From positions 1-55,139 of the forward strand of contig CAMDED010000036.1 of assembly GCA_945893365.1 (NCBI GenBank): a DNA stretch of 55,139 bases. The letters are read 5' to 3'. This DNA comes from Candidatus Sulfopaludibacter sp. SbA3. Its GTDB lineage: Bacteria > Acidobacteriota > Terriglobia > Bryobacterales > Bryobacteraceae. The position numbers were made by a program, and so were the translations under genes. Under the pieces are notes generated by a model that saw nothing but the letters and a program-made list of their open reading frames with translations, was not told where the DNA came from and ran no database searches. Below, in pieces: positions 1-8,571 of the stretch (position 1 is its first letter; each line of letters opens with the position of its first letter).

Positions 1-315
<315 letters not shown>

Positions 316-350
316 TGGTGTTGGCATAGTAGGGTTAAGATAGGAGCTAT

Positions 351-503
351 ATGGCCAGGGAAATTATCACGTTCCAGTGCACCGAGTGCAAAAACCGCAA
401 TTATTCGGGCACGAAGAATAAGAAGACAACGACGGAGCGGCTTGAAATGAAGAAGTTCTGTCCGTCCTGCCGGAAGCACCAGCCGCACAAGGAAATCAAG
501 TAA
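351..503 (+). CDS. rpmG: Ribosomal protein bL33
   Basis: A 50-residue protein of the normal bL33 length. It begins [18 protein letters not shown] and ends [10 protein letters not shown]. Two CxxC pairs (Cys10/Cys13 and Cys37/Cys40) form a zinc ribbon, so this is the zinc-binding (C+) type. The protein is a structural component of the large ribosomal subunit. The start at 351 is supported by an AGGAG element at 343-347. It lies between tuf and tRNA-Trp, the usual position in the tuf-secE-nusG region. Confidence 0.96.
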   Translation: MAREIITFQCTECKNRNYSGTKNKKTTTERLEMKKFCPSCRKHQPHKEIK

Positions 504-514
504 GCTGTGAGTGG

Positions 515-589
515 AGGGGCGTAGGTTTAACGGCAGACCAGCGGTCTCCAAAACCGCGAGTGGGGGTTCGAATCCCTCCGCCCCTGCCA
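515..589 (+). tRNA. trnW: tRNA-Trp (anticodon CCA)
   Basis: A 75-base cloverleaf. The acceptor stem AGGGGCG pairs with CGCCCCT, followed by an encoded CCA at 587-589. The anticodon stem GCGGT/ACCGC encloses the loop CTCCAAA with anticodon CCA at 548-550. The T arm contains GGTTCGAATC. It lies 11 bases after rpmG and 18 bases before secE, so it is probably cut from the tuf-rpmG-secE-nusG transcript. This placement of tRNA-Trp before secE is common in bacteria. Confidence 0.97.
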
Positions 590-607
590 ATTCGAGGCGG
601 GATCGCT

Positions 608-832
608 ATGGAAGCAATCGAGAGAATCAAAGAGTGGCCGGCGGCAACGAAGAACTATGTCGGCGAGCTGCAACTGGAAATGAAGCGCGTAACCTGGCCG
701 AACAGGAATCAGGTTCAGGCTACTACTTTGGTGGTGATCCTGACGGTATTCGCGTTCGCGGCCTATTTCGCCGTAGTCGACGCGTTGCTGACTCGCAGCA
801 TCACGAAGATTTACGCCGTGCTTACCAAGTAA
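608..832 (+). CDS. secE: Preprotein translocase subunit SecE
   Basis: A 74-residue protein. It has the SecE pattern of an amphipathic stretch, the conserved ELQLEMKRVTWPNRNQV, and one membrane segment at about residues 39-60 (TTLVVILTVFAFAAYFAVVD). This is the short one-span form, unlike the three-span E. coli form. SecE clamps SecY in the inner-membrane Sec channel. I chose the ATG at 608 because the GAGGCGGG element at 594-601 precedes it and family homology starts there. An in-frame GTG at 560 would read through the tRNA. nusG follows after 24 bases, the classic secE-nusG pair. Confidence 0.95.
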   Translation: MEAIERIKEWPAATKNYVGELQLEMKRVTWPNRNQVQATTLVVILTVFAFAAYFAVVDALLTRSITKIYAVLTK

Positions 833-856
833 AACATCAGACGACTACTGTGTCAC

Positions 857-1519
857 ATGGACGGCGAATACATGAACGAAGGCATCTTGCCAGAGAGCGA
901 AGTGGTGGAAATCGGGGTGGTTGAAGAGGCGCCGGTCGAATCCGGCTCTTCCCTTGAAGTCGCGGACAGCGTGGACGCGCCCGCCCTCCCCGCTAAGAAT
1001 TGGTATATCATCCATACCTATTCCGGTTTTGAGCAAAAGGTGGCCGAGTCGTTGCGCACGCGGTCGCAGGCCTTCGGTTTCGCCGAACAAATCGGCCAGA
1101 TCCTGATTCCGGTTGAAGAAGTCGTCGAATTGCGCGCAGGCAAGAAGGTCACCAGCAAGCGTCTGGTTTTTCCGGGCTATGTGCTCGTCGAGATGGAAAT
1201 GAGCGACGACTTGTGGCACCAAGTCAAGAATACGCCGCGCGTCACGGGCTTTGTCGGCGGAGGCACCACTCCGGTGCCGCTCACTCCGGCGGAGGTTGAC
1301 GGCATTTTGAACCGGCAGGCCGCCTCTGCGGATCGCCCGCGTCCGAAGATGACGTTTGAAAAGAATGAGACGGTACGCATCGTCGACGGCCCGTTTGCGA
1401 ATTTCACCGGCAAAGTTGACGAAGTGAACATGGAGCGGAATACGCTTCGCGTGCTGGTTACCATCTTCGGGCGTGCGACGCCGGTCGAGTTGGATTTTCT
1501 ACAAGTGGAGAAGGGTTAG
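857..1519 (+). CDS. nusG: Transcription termination/antitermination protein NusG
   Basis: 220 residues. After an acidic N-terminal extension of about 47 residues comes the NGN domain, starting at [19 protein letters not shown] and including [12 protein letters not shown] and [10 protein letters not shown]. The C-terminal KOW domain follows ([19 protein letters not shown] ... [14 protein letters not shown]). NusG binds the RNA polymerase clamp and couples transcription to Rho or to the ribosome. A second in-frame ATG lies at 872; neither start has a strong ribosome site, so the first 5 residues are uncertain. The acidic extension makes it longer than the 181-residue E. coli protein; such extensions are common outside Proteobacteria. 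Confidence 0.95.
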   Translation: MDGEYMNEGILPESEVVEIGVVEEAPVESGSSLEVADSVDAPALPAKNWYIIHTYSGFEQKVAESLRTRSQAFGFAEQIGQILIPVEEVVELRAGKKVTSKRLVFPGYVLVEMEMSDDLWHQVKNTPRVTGFVGGGTTPVPLTPAEVDGILNRQAASADRPRPKMTFEKNETVRIVDGPFANFTGKVDEVNMERNTLRVLVTIFGRATPVELDFLQVEKG

Positions 1520-1560
1520 CGCGCGCCGCACTGGCCGCGCGGGAGCATTGAGGATTTCGT

Positions 1561-1989
1561 ATGGCAAAGAAAGTAACAGGACAGGTCAAGCTTCAGATTC
1601 CCGCCGGGAAGGCGACGCCGGCGCCGCCGGTCGGTACCGCGCTCGGTCCGCAGGGCGTCAACATTATGGACTTCTGCAAGTCCTTTAACGCCAAGACGTC
1701 GGCCAAGGATCAGGAAGGCTTGATCATTCCGGTGGTTATCACGATCTTCTCGGACCGCACCTTCACGTTCATCACGAAGACTCCCCCGGTTCCGGTGCTG
1801 ATCAAACGCGCCGTGGCCATCGCCAAAGGTTCGGCCGAACCTCATAAGACGAAAGTGGGCAAGATTACCGAGAAGCAGATCGAGGAAATCGCTAAGATCA
1901 AGATGCCGGATCTCAATTGCTTCACGGTCGAGGCCGCGATGAACTCGGTGCGGGGCACGGCCCGCAGCATGGGCGTTGACGTCGTCTAG
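1561..1989 (+). CDS. rplK: Ribosomal protein uL11
   Basis: 142 residues, full length. It opens [20 protein letters not shown], has the proline-rich hinge [20 protein letters not shown] and the rRNA-binding C-terminal domain ending [11 protein letters not shown]. It forms the L7/L12 stalk base and is needed for factor binding and for RelA activation. It follows nusG by 41 bases. Normally rplA comes next, often within 100 bases, and rplJ, rplL and rpoBC follow; none of these is in the window. The sequence after the TAG at 1987-1989 is non-coding or degenerate. Confidence 0.97.
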   Translation: MAKKVTGQVKLQIPAGKATPAPPVGTALGPQGVNIMDFCKSFNAKTSAKDQEGLIIPVVITIFSDRTFTFITKTPPVPVLIKRAVAIAKGSAEPHKTKVGKITEKQIEEIAKIKMPDLNCFTVEAAMNSVRGTARSMGVDVV

Positions 1990-2299
1990 CGGACCGGCCG
2001 CCGATCGTTAGGGAGTTTTCCTTCGAGGCTTCCACGCTTCGTGGACGACGTTAAATCCTGTCGTTTCTGCCGCGCCATGTGCCGCCCTGCGGTCGGGCGT
2101 GTTGGCGGAAGCTGGGCTATCGGGTGCTCGGCGTGGGCGCGCAAGCGGCTTCCATACTTTCGAGATGAAAAACGGAGCCAGCGTCGTTTCGTTCGACTTG
2201 GCTGAGGATGATTCTATTGCCGTAGTCCCGTAAGCCTGGTACCCCGACTTGGTTGCGTCCGCTACAGTGCAGTATCTGGCGGGCGTCGGGGCGGGGGCG
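1990..2299. other. Degenerate sequence after rplK, no gene recognised
   Basis: About 310 bases. Open frames exist on the minus strand but their peptides have no recognisable motif and none starts after a plausible ribosome site. There is no trace of rplA. The stretch leads into an IS630 transposase remnant, so it may be decayed insertion-sequence or target DNA; I see no terminal repeat that would prove this. Confidence 0.5.
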
Positions 2300-2600
2300 A
2301 GATCCGATCCGTGCGTCCATTGAGCGTGCGCACGGATATTGCCGGCGCGACGCGATACTCGCTCCTTGGAGCGCCTGGCGGCTGAGATGCCGAACCCGCA
2401 TTCCACCTGATTGAGCCACGACGAGTACGTCGGGTGAAGTGGAAGCGGACATTGGCGCGGCTTTTCAGCCAACGGTCGTGTTTGGGTTTGTGCGCATTCA
2501 GGTTGTCCGGCGCCACGTGGATCCGGCGGTCCGGATTCGCGGCCACAATCTCGTTCATGAAGTCCGGAAACTCCCGGCGGCGCCGTTGATAGTGCGCAGT
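2300..2600 (-). pseudogene. IS630-family transposase remnant (C-terminal part, frameshifted)
   Basis: Reading the minus strand from about 2600, one frame gives RRREFPDFMNEIVAANPDRR, then IHVAPDNLNAHKPKHDRWL and ANVRFHFT. The frame then shifts to give SSWLNQVECGFGIS and shifts again to give LSRQALQGASIASRRQ. This is the order of the IS630 DDE transposase C-terminal half: the DNLNTHK Asp region, HFTPTHASWLNQVE with the catalytic Glu, then ILSRQALRGASF. At least two frameshifts and a missing N-terminal half make it inactive. No intact terminal repeats or TA target duplication could be assigned. It sits between rplK and an aldehyde dehydrogenase fragment, so it is a candidate cause of the break in the ribosomal cluster. 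Confidence 0.85.
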
Positions 2601-2720
2601 CGTCCAGCTCCAAGTGTCGTTCCGGTTGTCTCCGCCAAACCGCGCCGCTGTTCCGGCATCACCTTACAGACAATGGTTCCCGTAGGCCCCGGGGAAGCAC
2701 CGTCACGGACACCCACTGCA

Positions 2721-2985
2721 CGTCGACCGTTGGAACCATACACTGGGCCGCACGGGAGCAAGTGGACGCGGCCCGCGCTGTTGATGCGGGGGAGTTGCCG
2801 CTCGGCGATCGTGCGAAAGGCGCATCAAAGACCGCGCGGCTGGCGTGATGAGATGCCCGAAGCCGTTTGCCCGGCCGCTCTCCGAGGCGATTTCGCAGAG
2901 GAACAACCTGAGCGCAACCGGCGTCATATCGAAGTACGATGCCGCTCTGTCCTTTTGAATTTCCATGCTCCGCCGGGCGGAAGAG
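2721..2985 (+). pseudogene. Truncated, degenerate copy of aldehyde dehydrogenase 5' region (copy A)
   Basis: The sequence is a diverged copy of bases about 7161-7435 of the intact aldehyde dehydrogenase gene. TGGAACCAT at 2731 and AGTGGACGCGGC at 2761 match the intact gene, and 2810-2872 encodes IVRKAHQRPRGWRDEMPEAV against ILRKAHQRLLDRRDEMAEAV in the intact enzyme. The similarity then fades through the stretch corresponding to EVDRSALTLLFSAEE, and the reading frame is broken more than once. Nothing of the rest of the enzyme is present. The downstream PD40 gene begins at its decayed edge. Being on the same strand as the intact gene and 4.4 kb upstream, it is best seen as a direct partial duplicate. 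Confidence 0.8.
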
Positions 2986-4071
2986 ATGACGCCGCGTCAT
3001 CGGCCGGTTCGGATCGCGCAGTTCCGCCCCGGCCATTGCTGGTGGACCGCCCTGGCGGCGCGAGCGCTCGCTACCCTCGCGGCCGCGGCTTGGTTCCAAC
3101 CTGGCGCTACCGCGCAGCAGCGAAGCATCGGAACAATTGTCTACACGCATGCGCCGGACGGAAGTGATCCTTGGCCAGTCACCGATATCTATTCCATCAC
3201 CGGCAAATCGCTCGTAAAGGCGCTCACCAACGACGGGCACAGCCACAACCCGACCTGGTCGCCGGATGGACGGCGCATCTTGTTCATCCATGATTCCACT
3301 CTGCAAACCGCACCGGCTTATCGAGAGGAAAAGCAATTCGAGTCTCACCATCCGGTTGAACTCCATGTGATGGACGCCGACGGCGGCAACCGCCATCTGC
3401 TTCGACGTCTGGAGCCTGTGATCTACAGCGCGGCGTGGTCCCCGGATGGAAGGACTCTCGCCGTGACTTCGCTGCCCGAAACACGGGTTGATCGTCCAAC
3501 CAAGGCGGATGAACCGATGCGGGCCGGTCTCTTCCTTTTACCGGCGACCGGTCAAGATGAACCGAGGCTGCTGTTCCGAAACGCCTTTACGCCCTCGTGG
3601 TCGCCAGATGGACGGAGACTTGCCTTCTCCGTGGAAAAGCCCCGTGGCCAGTGGTCGGTGCATACCGGAAAGGTTGACGGATCCGGTGATATCCAGCTCA
3701 CCGATCCAAGGCGCAATGAAGGATCTCCGGCCTGGTCCCCCGACGGCAAACGGATTGCGTTCGATGAATTTGCCGCCGAAGGCCGGCAACAGATATTGGT
3801 GATGGATGAGGATGGCACTCATGTGCGGCAACTCACAAGGAATCCAAACTGGTCGTGCGGACATCCCTCGTGGTCGCCGGATGGAAAGCAAATCGTGTTT
3901 TCCTGCCGCTCGACAGCAGGCTCCTGTGGGATGGGCGTCTCCTCGACCGGGCAGATTTTGCCGCCATGCGTTCGCAGGCTCTTCATCGCCTCCTTGCGCG
4001 ATGCCGCGTCCGAGCCGACGCGAATTAACGATCACGACAGCGCGTCTCCCGCATTTGCGCCGGCTCCTTGA
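2986..4071 (+). CDS. Exported TolB-like PD40 beta-propeller protein
   Basis: 361 residues from ATG 2986, which has GGAAGAG at 2979-2985 just before it (a longer frame begins at 2965 inside the aldehyde dehydrogenase remnant). The N-terminus looks like a signal peptide (an Arg-rich start, hydrophobic ALAARALATLAAAAWF, then GATAQQ). Five or more WD40-like PD40 repeats follow: NPTWSPDGRRILFI, SAAWSPDGRTLAVTS, TPSWSPDGRRLAFSV, SPAWSPDGKRIAFDE and HPSWSPDGKQIVFSC. Such propellers are periplasmic or extracellular and usually mediate protein contacts; no catalytic residues are evident. The gene stands alone between two partial copies of the aldehyde dehydrogenase gene, which suggests it arrived by insertion. 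Exact role unknown. Confidence 0.8.
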   Translation: MTPRHRPVRIAQFRPGHCWWTALAARALATLAAAAWFQPGATAQQRSIGTIVYTHAPDGSDPWPVTDIYSITGKSLVKALTNDGHSHNPTWSPDGRRILFIHDSTLQTAPAYREEKQFESHHPVELHVMDADGGNRHLLRRLEPVIYSAAWSPDGRTLAVTSLPETRVDRPTKADEPMRAGLFLLPATGQDEPRLLFRNAFTPSWSPDGRRLAFSVEKPRGQWSVHTGKVDGSGDIQLTDPRRNEGSPAWSPDGKRIAFDEFAAEGRQQILVMDEDGTHVRQLTRNPNWSCGHPSWSPDGKQIVFSCRSTAGSCGMGVSSTGQILPPCVRRLFIASLRDAASEPTRINDHDSASPAFAPAP

Positions 4072-4113
4072 GAGGACGGGGACCCTGGCTCCGCATGTGG
4101 CAAACCTCAAGGC

Positions 4114-4165
4114 GTGGGAACCATCTCTCCGCCGTCCCGGAGCATGTGGACGCGGCTCTCACCGG
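4114..4165 (+). pseudogene. Short direct copy of aldehyde dehydrogenase 5' region (copy B)
   Basis: About 50 bases nearly matching 7170-7217 of the intact gene: GTGGGAACCATCT, a few differing bases, then CCGGAGCATGTGGACGCGG against CCGGAGCACGTGGATGCGG. Beyond 4165 the similarity stops. It lies 100 bases beyond the 3' end of the restriction endonuclease gene. With the intact gene on the far side, the restriction-modification pair is therefore bracketed by direct repeats of this sequence. Confidence 0.7.
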
Positions 4166-4266
4166 TGGTTCCAGAGAAGAACAGTTCCGCGGCCGGGTCC
4201 CGAAATGGCCCCGTTGCTCAACGCACAGCCGCCTTGGAAGTGTAGCATCCAGGCTCGTTCGCACGC

Positions 4267-5209
4267 TCAGGCATACGGTCCCAAGAACCTTTCTCCGTCA
4301 AAGTGAATCAGATGGGAAGGTGCATCAGCGCACCACACCTCCGTCTCCCAGGCGATATCGGAAAGGTAGCGAGTCATCACCGGACGTGAAGGGAATGCGG
4401 TTACAAAAACGAGGCCCGCAATCGATCCGGCAAACAGACAAGACAGTTCGCCATGTCGCTTGCCATCTACCGGACCGTGGCTCGTCACGGACTCGACGAG
4501 CAGCAGCCATTTCTTTTCCGGGTAATACAGCACAACATCCGGCATCTTGCCGTGGCCATCCACGAGCACGCCGAGCTTTGTCAGCAACTCCCTATCGAAG
4601 TATCCATTTATCTCCCGTGTCGCCGGCGTAGATCAGGACGCCGCGAGGGACGAAGCGTGGCGCGAACTCCTCGACAATCGCCTTGATCAGCTCGCTATGA
4701 TCGCCTGGACTTAGTCGTATCGTATCGCCGGTGGCAAGGGTAACCGGCAATTTTTGCATCTCCCGCTGTCTTGCGTAACGCGCCGCGAGCGTCTGCCTGC
4801 CGCTCAGGTATGCCTCAAGGTTTTTGTTCCATACGGCGGCGCCGAACGTCCGCAACAGCGCCAGTGTAGTGGGCTCGATCTGGTAAACCGCCTTCGGACT
4901 GTTCACCGGCCTTGCAGGATTGTCCGGGTTATACAGAACAATGCCCGCTGCGACAAGTTGATGGATGGTTTGCCGCCGGAAAGTTTCGCGCGAATTCGGG
5001 GCATACTGTTTACCGTACGCGTCGCGGGCAAAATCCATGATGGGCGTTATCCCCACCAGAGGATTTTCCGCCAGCGTCCATGCCTTCCCTTTCGTCAAAT
5101 TGAGCAGCGCCAGCAAGCACAATGCAGATCGGCTGTTTTGCTGGGCTCGTGGCATACCCATCTCCTCAAGGACCTGCAATGCGTCAACGACCTTGTCTTC
5201 TTCGGCCAT
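4267..5209 (-). pseudogene. BsuBI/PstI-type restriction endonuclease, split by a frameshift
   Basis: The gene reads in two pieces. The first (5209 down to about 4603) begins MAEEDKVVDALQVLEEMGMP and holds the N-terminal helical domain up to YAGDTGDKW, then hits a TAG. The second (about 4603 down to 4267) continues YFDRELLTKLGVLVDGHG and contains the catalytic region PDVVLYYPEKKWLLLVESVT, SHGPVDGK and the family ending HLIHFDGERFLGPY. Removing one base near 4603 (between the codons for Trp and Tyr) restores one frame of about 313 residues, normal for this family. The start at 5209 has GGAAG before it and overlaps the methylase end by 26 bases. The truncated first piece lacks the PD-(D/E)xK centre, so restriction is probably lost unless the shift is an assembly error or recoded. 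Confidence 0.85.
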
Positions 5210-6794
5210 GCAGTGCTTCCACTTGATTGTCAATCATCTCTTGCGTGACTCCGGCCTGCGCCTGCATCCACCGGCCGAGTTCTTCCAGTGCCTTCGTCTC
5301 CGGGTATCGAAGAAAGCGGAGGTCCGTCGCGTTCACTTGCGTATGCCCGCTGAATCGTCGGAAGTAATCGTCTACCGCTGTTGAATTGAGGAACACGCTA
5401 AGACCATACGCGACATCGCGGGCGATGCCCTTCTTCCCGGAATGGAACACGTTGAGGTGGTTTTCAAAGCCGATGGCGTCGGACCTGAAGGTTTCCGGAT
5501 CGACTACATGCGCAACGATGCGGCGGCGTTCCTCCTTCGACGAGAAACGCCGAACGATCGTGTAGAAGCCGTTCGGGTAGAGCCACTTCTTCGTTTCGTG
5601 GTTGTTTATGATCGCGCTGGGTTTTTTCGACTCCCGAGGCCACTCCATCTTGCCGTTTGCAAAATGCGCCGGGTACAGCAGCGGCGCCGTCCCCTTCTCA
5701 GGGCCGGTGCGCAGAAACTCTCTCAGCCTGAAATCTACGACCGGACCCGTTGAGACTTCAAGGCCGATTTCTTTCAGGGAGCGCTCCGCCAGCGGGACGC
5801 CCTTGATGCCGGTCTGCGTCGGCGTCACCGGTACGTGGATGAATTTCTGCTCATCGTCATCGTGAACTATTTCGGCGAACGGGTACTGGTGCAATTGCAG
5901 GTCGGTGAAGCTTGTGTCGCTTGAAGTCGAGATTGTCACGTTGCCTTGCCGCTTTCCACGAACAATCTTGATGATGACGTTTTCCTGCAGGACCTCGTCG
6001 TCGTTGAACGCACTCGTGCGGCTATGGAACAAGTGAATACGCTCTACGGCGGTTTTCGCCAGCATCCACTCACGAAAAGGCTTGTAGTAAAGCCCGTTGC
6101 AGAAGCTTCGCGGAATGATCGCTACGATTTCTCCTCCCTCTCCCATCAACTCGATCGACAGGCCAAGGAACGCAGTGTAGAGGTTGACAGTTTCGAGCCC
6201 GATTGCACGCAGCAAGGCTCGATGGATAGAGTCGCTGGCAATTTTCTTGTACGGCGGATTCAGGATCGCGTGCGTAAACCCCGCGCCTTTCTTGCCAAGC
6301 GTGATTTTGTAGGCGGCATCCTGAATAAAGTCGAGGTCGATAATGGACGCCTGCAAACCTTTTCCCCAACGTGCAAGCGTCTCTCTCAGGTGCGTCGCTA
6401 GAGTTCCATCGATCTCATAGGCGGTTGTGCAAACGCCGTCCTCGCCCCACTTGTCGATGAACGCCGCCGTCAAAGAGCCCACTCCCGCGCCAGCGTCCAA
6501 CAGCCGCACCAAGCCTCTTCTGTCGGAAAACAAAGACGCCATGAATCGGGCCACGGCCGCGGGGGTCATGAATTGGCCAAGATCCACCTTGCGCCGCGAA
6601 TCCAACTCTTTATTGGCGTCCAAACGCACTCGATCCACAATTTGTAGCTCCACGCCTTCAGGCGCCGCGCTCATGAACTGTGTTTCTGTATCGCCATCTG
6701 TTCGAGCCTCCGGTAGAGCTGCGGGGGAGAACCCGTCAAGATCCGTACCGATGCTTTTATCTCCGCGTGCATTTCCCTCCTTTCCCTCGGTCAT
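5184..6794 (-). CDS. BsuBI/PstI-type adenine-specific DNA methyltransferase
   Basis: 536 residues from ATG 6794. The frame is open further, to a TTG at 6953, but that extension has no family similarity that I can see. It carries the AdoMet-binding motif I (LLDAGAGVGSLTAAF), the acidic AYEID of motif II, and catalytic motif IV NPPY in FTHAILNPPYKKI, the gamma-type N6-adenine signature. The lead-in KVDLGQFMTPAAVARFMASL is typical of this type II family. Known members recognise CTGCAG and methylate its adenine; that specificity is a family inference here. The gene is intact and lies directly before its endonuclease, which is broken. Base composition looks less GC-rich than the flagellar genes, consistent with transfer. 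Confidence 0.88.
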   Translation of the reverse strand: MTEGKEGNARGDKSIGTDLDGFSPAALPEARTDGDTETQFMSAAPEGVELQIVDRVRLDANKELDSRRKVDLGQFMTPAAVARFMASLFSDRRGLVRLLDAGAGVGSLTAAFIDKWGEDGVCTTAYEIDGTLATHLRETLARWGKGLQASIIDLDFIQDAAYKITLGKKGAGFTHAILNPPYKKIASDSIHRALLRAIGLETVNLYTAFLGLSIELMGEGGEIVAIIPRSFCNGLYYKPFREWMLAKTAVERIHLFHSRTSAFNDDEVLQENVIIKIVRGKRQGNVTISTSSDTSFTDLQLHQYPFAEIVHDDDEQKFIHVPVTPTQTGIKGVPLAERSLKEIGLEVSTGPVVDFRLREFLRTGPEKGTAPLLYPAHFANGKMEWPRESKKPSAIINNHETKKWLYPNGFYTIVRRFSSKEERRRIVAHVVDPETFRSDAIGFENHLNVFHSGKKGIARDVAYGLSVFLNSTAVDDYFRRFSGHTQVNATDLRFLRYPETKALEELGRWMQAQAGVTQEMIDNQVEALHGRRRQGR

Positions 6795-7086
6795 CTCGGG
6801 TTCATCGCTGACGAATTGTTCAAATAGCCCTAACTGCACCACGTTACACCATATTTGTAAATCAAGGCGATCCTTTCCATCCTTCCAACTTGCCGCAATG
6901 GTAGTGCGGCAGCCCGCCGAATTTGCTCCCGATAAATTTCGGTGCTTTGGCAAGCTCGTTCAGCGCCAAATTCGAGATGCATAGGCGTGAGACGGGAGCG
7001 AGGCCCGCGCTGAAGCTTCTGCGGAGCTAATGCAGAGGCGCCGCGGATCGACGCCGGACGCAGTCCGCCTGGAGGATAATCGCTTC

Positions 7087-8505
7087 ATGGAATATCCGAT
7101 GCATATCGGCGGACGTCCGGCGACCTCCGCTTCCCGCCAGGATGTCGAGCTGCCCTACGACGGTTCGGTGGTGGGAACCATCTACCGCGCCGCCCCGGAG
7201 CACGTGGATGCGGCTCTTGCCGCCGCCGCCGCTGCCGCGCCCGTGATGCGGGAGCTGTCGCTCGACGAACGCTCGACGATCCTGCGAAAGGCGCACCAAA
7301 GACTGCTCGACCGGCGCGACGAGATGGCCGAGGCCGTTTGCTCGGAGACGGGCAAACCCATCAAGGAAGCGCGGCTCGAAGTGGACCGCTCCGCGCTGAC
7401 TCTGCTGTTTTCCGCGGAGGAGGCGCACCGTCTGCGGGGCGAGGTTGTGCCGATGGACGCGTCGCCCGCCGGCAAGGGCCGCATGGCAATGACCGTCCGC
7501 GAACCCGTGGGAGTGATTGCGGCCATCACGCCTTTCAACTTTCCGCTCAACCTCGCCATGCACAAGATCGGCCCGGCGATCGCCGGGGGAAACTCAGTCG
7601 TGCACAAGCCCGCTTCCGCCACGCCCATCAGCGCGGTGAAAATGGCGGGCATTTTCGAAGAGTGCGGCTTGCCCGCGGGCGCACTCAACGTGATCACCGG
7701 GCCGGGCGGTTCGATTGGCGACGCTCTGGTTTTCGATCCGCGCGTGGCGATGGTGACCTTCACGGGCAGCGTGGAAGTGGGGCTGCGAATCCGCAACCTC
7801 GCGGGCATGAAGCGCGTGACGCTTGAACTGGGATCGAATTCCGCCGTCATCATCGAAGACGACGCCGATTTGAGCGATGCCGTCGCGCGCTGCGTGGCCG
7901 GCAGCTTCGCCCACTCCGGACAGGTCTGCATCTCCGTCCAGCGCATCTTCGTGCACCGCAAGATCCGCGCCGAATTCCTGGAACGGATGGTCGAAGGCAC
8001 GACGAAACTAACCATAGGACACCCTCGCGAGCCTTCAACGGATATCAGCTCGCTGATTACCGTTGGCGAGGCCGAGCGCGTCGAGGGGTGGATTGGAGAA
8101 GCCGTAAGGGCGGGAGCGCGGCTTGCCGCCGGCGGGGCGCGGCGCCGTTCAACGATCGAACCGGCCGTGCTGACGGATGTGCCGGATACGGTCAGCCTCT
8201 CCTGCCGCGAAGCTTTTGGTCCGGTCGTAGGCGTAAACGTCTACGACACGCTCGACGAGGCCATCTCACTCGTCAACGCTTCCGAGTACGGTTTGCAGGC
8301 CGGCATCTATACCCGCGATATTCACAAGGCGTTCCTTGCCGCCCGCAAGGTTCACGTGGGCGGCTTCATGATCAACGACGTGCCCCAGTACCGCGTGGAC
8401 CAGATGCCTTATGGCGGGGTCAAGCTGAGCGGCGCGGGACGAGAGGGTCCGCGCTACGCGATCGAGGAGATGACCGAGCCGAAGCTGATCTGCTGGAAAG
8501 TGTGA
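7087..8505 (+). CDS. NAD(P)-dependent aldehyde dehydrogenase
   Basis: 472 residues, normal for the family. It begins MEYPMHIGGRPA; GGAGG at 7071-7075 precedes the ATG at 7087, which I prefer to an in-frame ATG at 7030. Seen in order: cofactor-binding region GVIAAITPFNFPLNLAMHKI, GNSVVHKPAS, the Rossmann glycine motif FTGSVEVG, the general-base Glu in VTLELGSNSA, the nucleophilic Cys in HSGQVCISVQRIF, and the C-terminal EAFGPVVGVNVYD. It oxidises an aldehyde to an acid; the motif set resembles lactaldehyde/glyceraldehyde-3-phosphate-type members, but the substrate cannot be told. No operon partner is visible: the sigma-factor gene starts 66 bases on. Two partial direct copies of its 5' region lie upstream. 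Confidence 0.92.
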   Translation: MEYPMHIGGRPATSASRQDVELPYDGSVVGTIYRAAPEHVDAALAAAAAAAPVMRELSLDERSTILRKAHQRLLDRRDEMAEAVCSETGKPIKEARLEVDRSALTLLFSAEEAHRLRGEVVPMDASPAGKGRMAMTVREPVGVIAAITPFNFPLNLAMHKIGPAIAGGNSVVHKPASATPISAVKMAGIFEECGLPAGALNVITGPGGSIGDALVFDPRVAMVTFTGSVEVGLRIRNLAGMKRVTLELGSNSAVIIEDDADLSDAVARCVAGSFAHSGQVCISVQRIFVHRKIRAEFLERMVEGTTKLTIGHPREPSTDISSLITVGEAERVEGWIGEAVRAGARLAAGGARRRSTIEPAVLTDVPDTVSLSCREAFGPVVGVNVYDTLDEAISLVNASEYGLQAGIYTRDIHKAFLAARKVHVGGFMINDVPQYRVDQMPYGGVKLSGAGREGPRYAIEEMTEPKLICWKV

Positions 8506-8571
8506 TCCGGTCCGGTACTTATTTCGCGGCCGTGCGTCCATTAGCAGTGGTAGAGAAATGACGAGAGGGAA

